DNA of 64,000 nucleotides, taken from Deltaproteobacteria bacterium (GTDB lineage: Bacteria; Myxococcota_C; UBA6777). Made by a program: the position numbers and the translations under genes. Location: NCBI GenBank assembly GCA_006226375.1, contig SBHC01000010.1, positions 300,492 through 364,491 of the forward strand. Reading direction: 5' to 3'. Positions 39,101 to 49,127 of the stretch are shown one piece after another (position 1 is the first letter of the stretch; every line of letters starts with the position of its first letter). The notes under the pieces were generated by a model. That model was not told where the DNA came from and did no database searches. It saw nothing but the letters and a program-made list of their open reading frames with translations.

Positions 39101-39455
39101 TTTCTACGCCGCAGTGGTCGATCCCCTTCCCGCTGGCCTGGAAGCCGTAAACCTTGGACTCAAAACCTCAGCCAGCAGCTACCTGGGCCGCAAGCAAAGT
39201 CGCCGAGTGTATGGAAGTCGCAGTTACTACTCGTACTCCGCGTTCAACCACACCGAAAAGCGCGACTCCATGGTCGTCTTGTTTGCAGACCGTCTCCCCG
39301 CTGGCGTCTACGAGTACGCTTATCTTGCTCGGGCCACCACGTTGGGTAACTTCATCGTGCCGCCCACACGAGCGGAGGAGATGTACAGTCCCGAAACCTT
39401 CGGACGTAGCTCCACCCTCTTTGCCGACGTCATTCCTGCCAAAGACAAGAAGTAG
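33132..39455 (+). CDS. Bacterial alpha-2-macroglobulin family protein with thioester
   Basis: 2107 residues from ATG at 33132 (AAGGGG upstream); the frame extends further left but without a signal. A signal peptide (to about residue 29, LLFA-ES) directs it to the periplasm or surface. Domains: Big-like N-terminal repeats, several macroglobulin MG domains, a low-complexity bait-like segment at about 1285-1388 (Pro/Gly/Asp-rich), then the MG7/CUB block FRVMVVAVD, and a thioester domain with the reactive CNEQ at 1607-1610 (PFECNEQTASR). It ends in a receptor-binding-like domain. It should trap proteases covalently. It differs from YfhM: no lipobox and no pbpC partner. The C-terminal stop nearly touches that of a convergent GH113-like gene. 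Confidence 0.93.
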   Translation: MKHLSQWLGRLAVVCAVLGVLWSAQLLFAESPSTDKDQDAGSQVAAPVDPFSGLPPMKARGDEAHFRFRPGPRPPGTITKRVKIPFPAPIRRNPPTAKKAKPPTVKSLAQPLKIVRMSPQGRIGNVHQIVVSFNQPMVPLTSLKQLKSKAAPFVIQPQIPGRFRWLDTKTALFQPKGRIPYSTRYRVVVPKGLSALSGRSLRKTKTYFFTTPRLRLVRRTPYSYSPTDANPIIAMQFNQKIDLRSFQSRLRFRGPTTNYSFRLISEKEWGKKTNKAYAQIRSRLSYWKKEHTVVLRPSRPLPLASRYTLSVRRGTKSAEGPLRSNKTLRMWFRTYGPLRVTRRYCSQRTYSFLFRRCRPRYGISITFSNALDYNQKLPWNKLVETHPKLEKLQIRASGRYISLSHPDGFPPGKSLTVVLKRGIRDQYKQTLGLVRSDKDVLRVARRYTFRFADAAPYMRLPRYQTATLEWKGDHALEVKTRNIFTLRQRLIPINVGDLSKAMKLIREIGYSRYRRRDPVSSFGFVPKVDQTIKTKAPKNKKWKHTVSLTKALGGKPGWVLVVLSSNDLFAQYRYAIPHRALLVRVTDLGLTTRYGPAQIVSLLTGLQSGKPVSGVKVSLYHYGNTNQSIASQTSKATGLSVLPGVLKLKQNPMYYLVAEHNGDKTFLPINTGGRGAVGYLSSYGTSGRRYHKRWTPQYHIFADRSPHKPGETVQLTGILRMRDNTPKGGVAKLPPVRGDVHFRIRSPRWRVVKKGKLKLEAGGTFKLQYTAPEDADLGNYRLEIWFNTSAGAYRVYHNFKILAYRAPEFKVKISTKTPGPFYFDDTLTATVEGRYTFGAPMRGAQMHWTFRRYAGNFRPPNQPSGFRFGKPHYSYHGWGYGGYRRGYGHYRRWRHRASKLIKTSSTKLDKNGQHTLKLPLKKDALKGPGRFVLEARVYGKNRQSIANRKTIIAHTSSLYLGLKTNKPMVRAGQRIKTLAFAVDPTGQRQKGVTLKLVAFRREQKQKPIKTKSGWTFQYSTQEKVVAQCQLVSTLKVQSCRLKLPKAGRYTIRASAKDKKGRAAITETYVYAYGEGYTPSQRPEHVEIIPDRKSYKPGQKARLLVNAPFRSSYGLLTLERNGIAEYSVVSLKGSSQSIVVPVRSEYLPNFHVSLVLLRGRMSLKQLGIPDTKDAEDLGRPMAAYGSTSLRVTLHEKRLRIKVTPSTKQIRPGSSLKLKLSARDHRGKSTPVVYTVALVDEGVLSLLGFQTPDPLKALYVSRPAWTVMRSLRTTLLSKKKEKTKGKHKNRRSRNNLRPEGKLLKQLQKSPPPPPSPGGGRDKDDDGEAERTVQTVSKSSGGRMFGYTANTTATRGPRRSYKKAARPVVAEEAPAAAADANNSRGRPSISVRSKFASTAFYKTLVRSDRNGEAELSIKMPDNLTTFRVMVVAVDLETPDRFGNGESQVVIRKPLLLRPALPRFANFGDSFEASVVINNETGKDGTVAVLTRGINIVYTGATRKNIFVPAGQAREVRFPVKVAKTGTARIQFAAILGQETDGVERSIPILIPATAAAFATYGSTTKSVAQVVEPPKDALAPFGGLKISLSSTALNGLEDAARYLITYPFECNEQTASRIMPIIALRRILPEFKIGKVSDPARMKSLAIAGIRKLSQRQRSDGGWGYWGGSRNSWMFISAYITQTLLRAQKAGYNVDKRMLNRAQRFLSYRLRYPHRWERKSYTSQVMALWTLSMMKNTSTSYLRRFGNKLYKQRAKLPMFGKAWLMVALHRGNAKDPRVSKLLQVLRNNVTETSGAAHFVEGATESLRRLMHSNDRSDAIILQTLLDIRPKEPLIPKLVRGLMRSRIRGRWSTTQANAFAMIAMDQYFRIYEKIVPDFTVSHWLGDGYLGGTTMKGRKMGIKEQMIPMRFLMKQGRQPLVLEKKGKGRLYYRIGMRYAPKSLKLKATSEGFTVKRTYEPVEGKDTVFKGKDGRWKFRAGSYVRVRLTVVVPARRFYAAVVDPLPAGLEAVNLGLKTSASSYLGRKQSRRVYGSRSYYSYSAFNHTEKRDSMVVLFADRLPAGVYEYAYLARATTLGNFIVPPTRAEEMYSPETFGRSSTLFADVIPAKDKK

Positions 39456-39457
39456 GA

Positions 39458-40807
39458 TCACTTTAATTTGGCAGGAGTTGCCATCGAAGGAGGCGGTGTT
39501 TGCGGCGTAGGCATCGAGGTGTTGCAAGGCTTGGGGTCATGTGGATCATACTGGCGCGGCTGACGTCGGCCTTGCCAGTTGCGAAGCCATCGAGAGTTGG
39601 GTTTCTTCATGCTGGCCTTGTGGATGTTCCCGTACCATTCACGAAGGATGCATTCGGCGGGCTTGCCGCGCGGTGTGTACCCTTTGTCTTTCGGGCCACC
39701 TCGGGCAAACCAGTTCCAGAAGAACGACCCTTGTAGCATCTTGCTCTTGCTCCAAACGTCGACGAACGCGCGGTAACATCGGCGCTGTTCTTCCAGAGAG
39801 ATCTTCTGGTCGCGGGTGTAGTCCCAGGGATAGATGTTGGTCCCTTCCTGACTGTAGTACCCCACCTCTGTAAAGATCAACGGCTGACGGGGGTAATTGG
39901 CTTTCCAGGCCTCAATCTTCTTCCGGATTTGCATCCACGTGCTGCGCAGCGTACCTACGCTGGGCAACACCTTCTTGCTCAATTCGTAGTAGTTGCTGAT
40001 TCCGATGTAGTCGAGGTCATCCCAAAAGGTGACAGGCTCGTAGTGATCCCAGTTCGCCGAATAAACCAGCATGCCACGATAGATCTGACGCACACTCGCG
40101 ATCAACGAGCGCCAACGCGACCGATGGGTCTCCATGCTGACCAACTCGCTGCCCACGGAAAACAACTCGACGCCGTGGGTTTGCCCCAAACGCGCGTAGT
40201 GAAGAATGTAGGATCGATAACTCCGCCACCACTCATCCAAGACCGTAGGCTTGATGACTCCACGCCAGTCGTCAGGGCCTCGCTCCTTGAGCCGAACGAT
40301 CGGCAACAGGAACACCTGCAAGCCACGAGCCCGCGCCTGACGAATCGTTTGGATCAAGCGTGCGTCGCTGACAGTGCGTTGTTTGTCTCGGACAATCTGC
40401 GTCGCTTTGACGTTCTTTTGGTACCAGCTAATCACAAACCCGACATGACTGGCGCCCACGTCTTTGATGTCTTTGAGGAAGAGGTCGTAATCAAAGTCCT
40501 GGCTTTTGAAGTACATGCCAAGGCTGATCCCCCGCATGTACGGTCGCTTCAGACGTCGAACCCAATCCGGACGAATGGGCTGTCCCTTGGGCAGGGCCGG
40601 TCGTGGTAACGGATACTCGTAAGGTCGAACGTCCCGGAGGTAACACGAACGATCAGGAGAGACGCTTCGGCCCGAACGAATGGAGCCTGTCGTCATCCCC
40701 ATCACAAGCACGAGGCATCCAAGCCCCCAACGCATCCAAAAGCGACGCGCCGAGGGAAGCAACAACCTGGGTGAGGCAGTTTGGGTGGTTTCCAAAGAGG
40801 TGGTCAT
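39458..40807 (-). CDS. GH113-like glycoside hydrolase, membrane-anchored
   Basis: 449 residues. One N-terminal hydrophobic segment (FWMRWGLGCLVLVMGMTTG, about 23-42) would act as signal anchor. A TIM-barrel follows with a putative acid/base Glu in SVGSELVSMETHR and a nucleophile Glu in IFTEVGYYSQEG, as in GH113 beta-mannanases and related proteins; SFFWNWFARGG closes the barrel. The last ~45 residues are Pro-rich. Extracellular or periplasmic glycan cleavage is expected; the substrate (mannan or a cell-envelope glycan) is not fixed. It faces the alpha-2-macroglobulin gene stop to stop with two bases between. Confidence 0.8.
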   Translation of the reverse strand: MTTSLETTQTASPRLLLPSARRFWMRWGLGCLVLVMGMTTGSIRSGRSVSPDRSCYLRDVRPYEYPLPRPALPKGQPIRPDWVRRLKRPYMRGISLGMYFKSQDFDYDLFLKDIKDVGASHVGFVISWYQKNVKATQIVRDKQRTVSDARLIQTIRQARARGLQVFLLPIVRLKERGPDDWRGVIKPTVLDEWWRSYRSYILHYARLGQTHGVELFSVGSELVSMETHRSRWRSLIASVRQIYRGMLVYSANWDHYEPVTFWDDLDYIGISNYYELSKKVLPSVGTLRSTWMQIRKKIEAWKANYPRQPLIFTEVGYYSQEGTNIYPWDYTRDQKISLEEQRRCYRAFVDVWSKSKMLQGSFFWNWFARGGPKDKGYTPRGKPAECILREWYGNIHKASMKKPNSRWLRNWQGRRQPRQYDPHDPKPCNTSMPTPQTPPPSMATPAKLK

Positions 40808-40965
40808 GGTTTCTTTCTGTCAACACAACAAAGAACAGGGTCACAGTCTGGTGGAATGTGGAAAGAGCCTTATCATGAAGGCTCCCCACAAACGTTGTCG
40901 AGGAACGTGACCAACTATAACACCGCTCCATGAAAAAGGCACGGTTTGCGAACACCCGAAACCAT

Positions 40966-41847
40966 TCACTCGGACCATTCGGGTAAGACCAAAGCTGGCG
41001 CAAAATCCAAGCGCAGAGCATCCCGCATCTCCGCGGCCGAAACAAACCGGTTTTCCGGTTGTTTCGCCAATGCAGCTTGAAGGATGTCTACCACAGCAGG
41101 GGTCACCGATGGACACCGCTCTCGCAGGCGCTCCAAAGGCAACGGAGCTTGCTCATGCTGCATCCGATATTCGTCCACGGTGGAAGCACGAAATGGAAGC
41201 TCTCCTGTTAACAAGCGATACAAAACAACGCCTGCAGCGTAGAGGTCGCTGGCGACAGAGCCGGTGTTGTGAAAACGCTCGGGTGCCATATACGCGGGCG
41301 TTCCAGGGATAGGGACAGCCTCTTTGGGATGGATCTCATCGACCTCAGAAGCAAGCAATGTTGTGATGCCAAAGTCGATGAGGGTAACGCACTCTCCCAT
41401 GCCAGAAAGATGACCAACAACAACGTTGGAAGGCTTGGGGTCAGCGTGGCAGAGTCCCATCGAATGCATGGCATGAAGTCCATCGCAAAGTTGACGGATC
41501 AACGTCACAGCCCGATGCAGAGGAAGGCGACCATGACGTTGCAGCAACGAATGCAGCGTGCTCCCTTCCACCAGCTTCATCACCAAACAAAACGCTTCAC
41601 CATCATCGCCAAACTCCATCACGCGGCAAACGTGTGGATGCTGCAACCACTGCAGTCGCTCGGCGATTAAGGGCAACGGAGAGCGATGCCGAAGACGCTT
41701 GAGCACACACACCGTATCCAGAAGAAAATGCTCCGCGAGATAAACCGATGGATGCTCACGATCCACCAAGGGCCGCAGCAGCTTCAACGACAAAGTGACG
41801 GAACGCCTGACTTCCAGCATACAACGCTCATTTCTGAAAGGTGACAT
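40966..41847 (-). CDS. Degenerate Ser/Thr protein kinase (possible pseudokinase)
   Basis: About 293 residues from ATG at 41847; a GTG at 41859 is an alternative and neither has a clear ribosome site. It has a kinase fold with the ATP Lys (VCVLKRL), DFG (IDFGITT), PAYMAPERF and LYAAGVVLYRLLTG. The glycine-rich loop is lost (REHPSVYLAEH instead of GxGxxG), and HRDLKPSN is HADPKPSN: the Asp is kept but Arg and Leu are replaced. It may still bind ATP weakly or act as a scaffold. It is cytoplasmic, with no membrane segment. Function unknown. Confidence 0.82.
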   Translation of the reverse strand: MSPFRNERCMLEVRRSVTLSLKLLRPLVDREHPSVYLAEHFLLDTVCVLKRLRHRSPLPLIAERLQWLQHPHVCRVMEFGDDGEAFCLVMKLVEGSTLHSLLQRHGRLPLHRAVTLIRQLCDGLHAMHSMGLCHADPKPSNVVVGHLSGMGECVTLIDFGITTLLASEVDEIHPKEAVPIPGTPAYMAPERFHNTGSVASDLYAAGVVLYRLLTGELPFRASTVDEYRMQHEQAPLPLERLRERCPSVTPAVVDILQAALAKQPENRFVSAAEMRDALRLDFAPALVLPEWSE

Positions 41848-42009
41848 GGAAAGCAACACTTACATGTTAGTAAGCAGGCATATACCACAGCTACTTAAAG
41901 TTCACCACATACACGAAACGACAAAAAGCCTGAACCATCCTCTTCTCATTAAGGGATGACCTAGGCTTCCAGTCACATCAAGGTGAAGAGAAGTGGCTTT
42001 GCGTTAGCC

Positions 42010-42579
42010 TTATTGGCTTCTTTGTCGGCTTCCATCGCGGGGTCGAACACAAACATTGGAGCGACTGCTGCACACCTTCCCATCACTACAATCCACGTTG
42101 GAAGAACAGGTTTGCACACAAACGTTGCGACGGGTGCTGCATTTCTGGCCTTCTCCACAATCAGCGTCGCTCTGGCATGCAGGAGCGTTGGTCTGGCTCC
42201 GTTTGCAGAAAGCAGTCTCTGTATCGCACGTTCCGCTTTTGCAGTCGCCATCGTTGGTACAAGTTCGTCGGCAGACGTTACGTTCCATGTCACAAGCTCG
42301 ACCTTCACCACAGTCTGCGTCACTCTGGCAAGACGTTCGCTGTCTTCGCCCTCCCTCGGAAGGTTGTGTGGTCGTGCTGCAATTCTCCGTGGCTGGGTCA
42401 CACCCGCTTCGTGGTGACGTTCCTGAAGCCTGGCAGGCTCCAGTCTGGCAAACCGCTCCGTTCATACAGTCGTCATCTGTCTCACAAGGTCCGGTGTAGA
42501 AAAGAGGTCCACATGCGATCAAGGTGCTGCTAACGGCGAACATCAATACGGTGGCTTGCAAAGTTTTCATCCATTTCAT
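42010..42579 (-). CDS. Cys-rich lipoprotein with DxDCxxG repeats
   Basis: 189 residues. The N-terminus MKWMKTLQATVLMFAVSSTLIAC ends in a lipobox (LIAC). The body has four to five repeats of the type C(x2)DxDCxxGxxCxxxxxxC, e.g. CETDDDCMNGAVC, CQSDADCGEGRAC, CTNDGDCKSGTC, CSSNVDCSDGKVC. Such modules are common in myxobacterial lipoproteins of unknown role and resemble Dickkopf-like disulfide folds. A Ser/Arg-rich tail ends it. The start has AGGAG eight bases upstream, just after a duplicated 27-base leader repeat. Confidence 0.85.
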   Translation of the reverse strand: MKWMKTLQATVLMFAVSSTLIACGPLFYTGPCETDDDCMNGAVCQTGACQASGTSPRSGCDPATENCSTTTQPSEGGRRQRTSCQSDADCGEGRACDMERNVCRRTCTNDGDCKSGTCDTETAFCKRSQTNAPACQSDADCGEGQKCSTRRNVCVQTCSSNVDCSDGKVCSSRSNVCVRPRDGSRQRSQ

Positions 42580-42590
42580 GATCGTGTCTC

Positions 42591-42644
42591 CTGAGTTGGG
42601 GGCTTCATGCCCAAAGACTGAGTTGGGGGCTTCATGCCCAAAGA
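42591..42644. repeat. Tandem 27-base repeat, two copies
   Basis: Copies at 42591-42617 and 42618-42644 are identical over 27 bases and each contains GGGC-TTCAT-GCCC, a small hairpin. It lies in the leader of the Cys-rich lipoprotein gene, ending 12 bases before its start codon. Confidence 0.8.
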
Positions 42645-42726
42645 AGGTTTGCTCTTGCGCCTAGCGTTTGCCCAAGCGACTTCATCGTTGCCCCACCCTA
42701 GAGCAGAGATCATGCCAGGTTGAAAA

Positions 42727-42806
42727 CGTGAGACACCTCACACAAGCTCTCGCCCCAGGTTGTGAAGGACCTCACACCTCTCTCCGATCCTGTGAGAAGA
42801 CTCACA
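42727..42806. promoter_or_regulatory. Three CRP/FNR-type palindromes
   Basis: CGTGA-N6-TCACA at 42727-42742, TGTGA-N6-TCACA at 42761-42776 and TGTGA-N6-TCACA at 42791-42806. The last two match the CRP consensus halves exactly and the first has one mismatch. Spacings are 34 and 30 bases (about three turns). A fainter copy may lie near 42814. A dimeric CRP-superfamily regulator could bind here and control either flanking gene. Confidence 0.5.
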
Positions 42807-43023
42807 CCCCTTTCGAGTAGAAGTCTCCCACCCACCGGGGTAATGTTCCTCCAACCTTGTTCTTTCCGCGTCTGAGAACTCTCAACCTTTTCCAAAACGT
42901 CTGCTCTTGCCCTTACACCACCGACATTCCTTTATCATCAGGCCAACTTCCGTTGCATGAAAGCGACTTTCCGAGTATGGTGATGACCCTGGATTTCACG
43001 ATGCAAATGGCACAGTGGCAGTG

Positions 43024-44313
43024 ATGGCGACAGATTGGCGACATACTTCAGGTTGGCCTGGCTGGTTGTTGGGTTGGTGGGTGGTTGTAGGGTTGGTAAG
43101 TCTGTACCCTTCCACAGCCGAAGCCTGGCGATGGGGCCAATGGAAGTTAAACTTGCAGCTCAGGTATGCGACCGGCTGGGACGACAACGTACAGCGTCTC
43201 GCGATACCTCCAGAGCCAGACGCCGTAGTTCGCTGGGATCGTCTCGCCACCACGCCCCCGATCCAAACGCGCTTGCCTTCCGCCACAATCACCCACGATG
43301 GCGTGCACCAATTCAGTGGTCAGGTTCGTGTCCGCTTCCGCAAAGGACCCCATGTCTGGAATGCCCGGTACGCGCTGGGTGGAAAGATCTTTTATCTTAG
43401 CAGCGGAGAAAACGCCCTGGTTCAAAGTGGTGGCACCAGCTACTACGCCCGGCTGCATCGCCGCGTGTATCTGGGCGTGTCTGTCGACGCTAAGGACCGC
43501 AGGCGGATCAACACCAGCCGTGAGTATTCCTATCTGGGAGGATTGTTTCGCCTCCTCTGGTTTGCTCCGCTAGGCTTCCGGCTGACCGTTCAAGGCGGTT
43601 ACAACGTCTTCCAGTACCGACATTTCGAGGATTTCCGACCGGACTCTGCCTTCGACACCTTTACAGACGGACAGCGATTCTCGTTCCATGGAGATTTGTA
43701 CAACATCACCTTGCAAAAGTCGTTTGGTCGAGTGTTTCGACTCTACGCAGGCTACCAGTTGACCCGACGGTTTTATAGCGTTCGACGCAACCGCAACGCA
43801 CGCCCCCAAGACCAACAGGGTCAACCCACCAGTGAAATCCCAGCCAACTGCTCGCTTGATGGAGCCGACCCCAACAACTTCCTGATTTGCAGCGTGGAGC
43901 AAGGCCGAGCCGATCTGGCCCATCGCTTTACCCTGGGTTTCCGCCTGCTCTATCGGGTCCTGCTGGAAGGCGCCTACAACCTCCAATTTCTGACCGCCGA
44001 CTCCTACGGTGAATCCTTCTTGGGCCACAACATCCAACTGACCTTTGCAGCGACTCCCTTCTGGAAGCTTTACCTTGTGGTCCAACTCCGACTCCAGTTC
44101 CGGAACTACTTCGACGGCGCACCGTTTGGCCCAAACCGAGTCCAGACCAGCCTGGACGACAACTTAACGTCACTAACCATTCGGCTATCACGACCCATCT
44201 GGAAGGCCTTTCATGTCAATCTCCGATACAGTCACTACGCCAATCTGTTTGGACTCGGAATTAACCAGTACTCTAGAAACCTCCTAACCGCCGGTTTTTC
44301 TTTCGCTTTCTAA
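43024..44313 (+). CDS. Putative outer-membrane beta-barrel protein
   Basis: 429 residues from ATG at 43024. A signal peptide runs from the start to about STAEA (residue ~33). The mature part is rich in alternating aromatic and hydrophobic strands (KLNLQLRYATGWDDNVQRL, HQFSGQVRVRFRKGPHVWNARYALG, YRVLLEGAYNLQFL) and ends in NLLTAGFSFAF, a C-terminal Phe as needed by the BAM complex. No family was recognised. Its ribosome site is weak. It is the only gene between the palindrome-rich region and the gyrB promoter. Confidence 0.75.
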   Translation: MATDWRHTSGWPGWLLGWWVVVGLVSLYPSTAEAWRWGQWKLNLQLRYATGWDDNVQRLAIPPEPDAVVRWDRLATTPPIQTRLPSATITHDGVHQFSGQVRVRFRKGPHVWNARYALGGKIFYLSSGENALVQSGGTSYYARLHRRVYLGVSVDAKDRRRINTSREYSYLGGLFRLLWFAPLGFRLTVQGGYNVFQYRHFEDFRPDSAFDTFTDGQRFSFHGDLYNITLQKSFGRVFRLYAGYQLTRRFYSVRRNRNARPQDQQGQPTSEIPANCSLDGADPNNFLICSVEQGRADLAHRFTLGFRLLYRVLLEGAYNLQFLTADSYGESFLGHNIQLTFAATPFWKLYLVVQLRLQFRNYFDGAPFGPNRVQTSLDDNLTSLTIRLSRPIWKAFHVNLRYSHYANLFGLGINQYSRNLLTAGFSFAF

Positions 44314-44398
44314 AAAACTTTTCACGCGCCTTTGAACCTCTGACAAAAACTGACACAAATCACTGTTATCAATAGAAAAACGAAGCCACTCTCTGCAG

Positions 44399-44427
44399 TT
44401 GCCTTGTGGGGGGTTTGGTGGTATAGT
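44399..44427 (+). promoter_or_regulatory. Sigma-70-type promoter for gyrB
   Basis: TTGCCT (44399-44404), a 17-base spacer, and TATAGT (44422-44427). The start codon of gyrB is 55 bases downstream. Good consensus in both boxes. Confidence 0.6.
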
Positions 44428-44451
44428 AGGCCGCAGTGTTCGGAACTGTAG

Positions 44452-47046
<2,595 letters not shown>

Positions 47047-47105
47047 GGAAGACGGATGCCCATGCCACACACCCTGCACACACACACCACCCAAGAGAAA
47101 GCATT

Positions 47106-47840
47106 ATGAGACGTTGTTGGCATCCTTTGTTATGGCTAGGCATCTGGATTCTCACAGGCTGCGGCGGCCCCACCGTCCAACCGCTCCAGGACGCAACCTT
47201 TCGCCTGGAAAGCGTCACCCTCAACGACTGCAAAAAAAGCACACAGGCTCAAACCTGTATGACAGACATCAAAGGTGTCATCGACGAGCGCGCAGTCACA
47301 GAGCCTGGAGAAACTGTCGCCGATTGCCAACAATGTGTCTTCAACCAGAAGATCTCTTTGCTGGACGGCGGCGGTACCCGCCACACCTTCTACTACAAAC
47401 TCCCCAACAGCCAACCCATCCCCGTGAAGTTGGGAGAACCTGCCCAGCTCTTCTTCATCGACGCAAGCCGTGTCGGCAAAGGCTTTGCCATGAGCTTCCG
47501 TGACCAAAACGGAAACCTGATCGCAGCCATGTCGAGTGGGCAAGGCGGTGAATTCCTCGACCAGGAACAACGCCTCGGCCAAGTCACGATCACCACCGAC
47601 GCTGAAAACGTAGCCGGTGAAGAAGCCACAGAATGCGGCACCAAGGTGTACCGAAACCTCCAACTCAAAGCCGGAGAGACCTCCATCCAAGCTGCTCCTG
47701 GTGAAACCAAAACCCTGGAAAGCACCATCCGCAGCTACCTCTTCACCAACATCAACCGCTACAGCTGGAAAAACTCCACCTGCTCCGACCGCTCCACCCC
47801 CTACGCCTACATCGTCTACCGCACCGCCACCTCCAACTGA
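47106..47840 (+). CDS. Hypothetical lipoprotein
   Basis: 244 residues. The signal MRRCWHPLLWLGIWILTGC ends in a lipobox at Cys19. The mature protein has paired Cys motifs (DCKKSTQAQTC, DCQQC, ECGT, TC) and a compact beta-rich sequence (FRLESVTLNDC, FAMSFRDQNGNLIAAMSSG). No family was recognised. It lies 60 bases after gyrB in the same direction and may share its transcript. Confidence 0.75.
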   Translation: MRRCWHPLLWLGIWILTGCGGPTVQPLQDATFRLESVTLNDCKKSTQAQTCMTDIKGVIDERAVTEPGETVADCQQCVFNQKISLLDGGGTRHTFYYKLPNSQPIPVKLGEPAQLFFIDASRVGKGFAMSFRDQNGNLIAAMSSGQGGEFLDQEQRLGQVTITTDAENVAGEEATECGTKVYRNLQLKAGETSIQAAPGETKTLESTIRSYLFTNINRYSWKNSTCSDRSTPYAYIVYRTATSN

Positions 47841-47901
47841 CACTCACATCTCATCCGAATGACATTTCATCAAAATGGATACGTGAACGTCGGGACCCGT
47901 G

Positions 47902-48085
47902 GACATCGGAATACATTCCGACGCTAGGATCATCCCATTGGGATACATTCATCACATCGGAATGGATTCATCACATCGGAATACATTCGTTTCACCACAT
48001 TGGAATGGATTCGTGAACATCGGGATACATTCCGACGCTATTGTCAACACATCGTTGGAATGGTACCACCATCATGCATTAATGA
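47902..48085. repeat. Array of degenerate ~20-base intergenic repeats
   Basis: Six to seven units built on CATYGGRATRSATTC, spaced about 20-33 bases apart. Several are near-palindromes, such as TCGGAAT-AC-ATTCCGA at 47906-47921. Two copies carry the longer tail CGACGCTA. Units vary and there are no fixed spacers, so it is not CRISPR. It fills the region upstream of the bestrophin gene. Confidence 0.75.
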
Positions 48086-48104
48086 TGGAATGGAGGTACT
48101 TGAA

Positions 48105-49127
48105 ATGATCTTGAATCGTAGGTTGCCGTTGCGCGCGGTGCTGATGTTTGGTTTGTATCTTGCGTCGCTGGGAGCCGTTTGGGCGGCCGTTGTCTACGTA
48201 CTTTACGAATATGCGGGTTTGCACTTTCTGCGTGTCCCCTTTTTGCCGATAGCAACGATTGGTACGGCGGTTGCGTTCTACATTGGTTTCAAGAACAACG
48301 CGGCGTACGAGCGTTTTTGGGAAGGTCGCAAGATCTGGGGTGGCATCGTAAACTCCAGCCGAACGTGGGCCACGTTTGTGATGAGCTACATTGGCCCAGG
48401 TAGCGACGACGAGGAGACCTATGAGACCCGCAAGGTCTTAATCTACAGACAGCTCGCCTGGATCAACGCCCTGCGATTGCAACTGCGCAAGACATCACGA
48501 TTCTTTGACAAACCAGCCCGGGCCACCAAACGTCGCCTGGAAAACCACGCCGAACACATGCGCAACGACTGGGACAAAGAGATTGCCCCTTTCCTGGAGG
48601 AAGAGGAGTTCAAGACTGTGTCTGGAATGACCAATCCAGCCACTCACCTCCTCACCCAACAAGGCTCCCACCTTGCAGAGCGTGTGAAGGCCAACAAGCT
48701 TGACCTCTTCCATCAGATCGCGATGATGGAGGTGGTGGAAGAGTTGTACACGCTGCAAGGCAAGTGCGAGCGCATCAAAAACACCCCGTTTCCCCGTCAG
48801 TATGCAGAGTACAGTCGCTTGTTCACCAGGGTATTTATCTTCCTCGTTCCGTTTGGACTCTTGGACGTCTTTGGAAAGGCCGCCACCCACTCGGGCCTTG
48901 CATCGTTCCTCCCCGCGATTCCGATGATTATCGCTGCAGCGTTGGTGACCTGGGTGTTTGTAACAATGGAATCCATCGGCGACTCCAGCGAAGATCCTTT
49001 TGAACGCAGCATGAACGACGTCCCGATGAACGCATTGTGCCGAACCATCGAGATAGATCTCCGGCAGATGCTAGGGGAAACCGATCTCCCCGAGAAAGAA
49101 AAGCCCATCGACCGGCTCTTGTACTAA
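48105..49127 (+). CDS. Bestrophin family anion channel
   Basis: 340 residues from ATG at 48105, with GGAGG eight bases upstream; a frame opening at 48000 runs through the repeats and is not credible. Hydrophobic segments at ~10-35 and near 230-290 flank a cytoplasmic helical region. The N-terminal block PFLPIATIGTAVAFYIGFKNNAAYERFWEGRKIWGGIVNSSRTW matches bacterial bestrophins (YneE type), and MESIGDSSEDPFE is the conserved C-terminal loop. Bestrophins form pentameric chloride or cation channels. Ion choice is not predicted here. Confidence 0.92.
   Translation: MILNRRLPLRAVLMFGLYLASLGAVWAAVVYVLYEYAGLHFLRVPFLPIATIGTAVAFYIGFKNNAAYERFWEGRKIWGGIVNSSRTWATFVMSYIGPGSDDEETYETRKVLIYRQLAWINALRLQLRKTSRFFDKPARATKRRLENHAEHMRNDWDKEIAPFLEEEEFKTVSGMTNPATHLLTQQGSHLAERVKANKLDLFHQIAMMEVVEELYTLQGKCERIKNTPFPRQYAEYSRLFTRVFIFLVPFGLLDVFGKAATHSGLASFLPAIPMIIAAALVTWVFVTMESIGDSSEDPFERSMNDVPMNALCRTIEIDLRQMLGETDLPEKEKPIDRLLY

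Larger units (their letters stand above)
42580..43023. other. Intergenic region with leader repeats and CRP-type palindromes
   Basis: 444 bases between a minus-strand lipoprotein gene and a plus-strand barrel gene, with no supported gene. It includes a tandem 27-base repeat (42591-42644) and three palindromes with TGTGA-N6-TCACA geometry (42727-42806). Confidence 0.6.

Noticed and set aside
47902-48085. CRISPR array
   Set aside because: Units vary, are not separated by unique spacers of equal length, and no cas gene is near.
48000-48104. Upstream extension of the bestrophin gene through the repeat array
   Set aside because: A GGAGG site precedes the ATG at 48105 and the extension translates the repeats.
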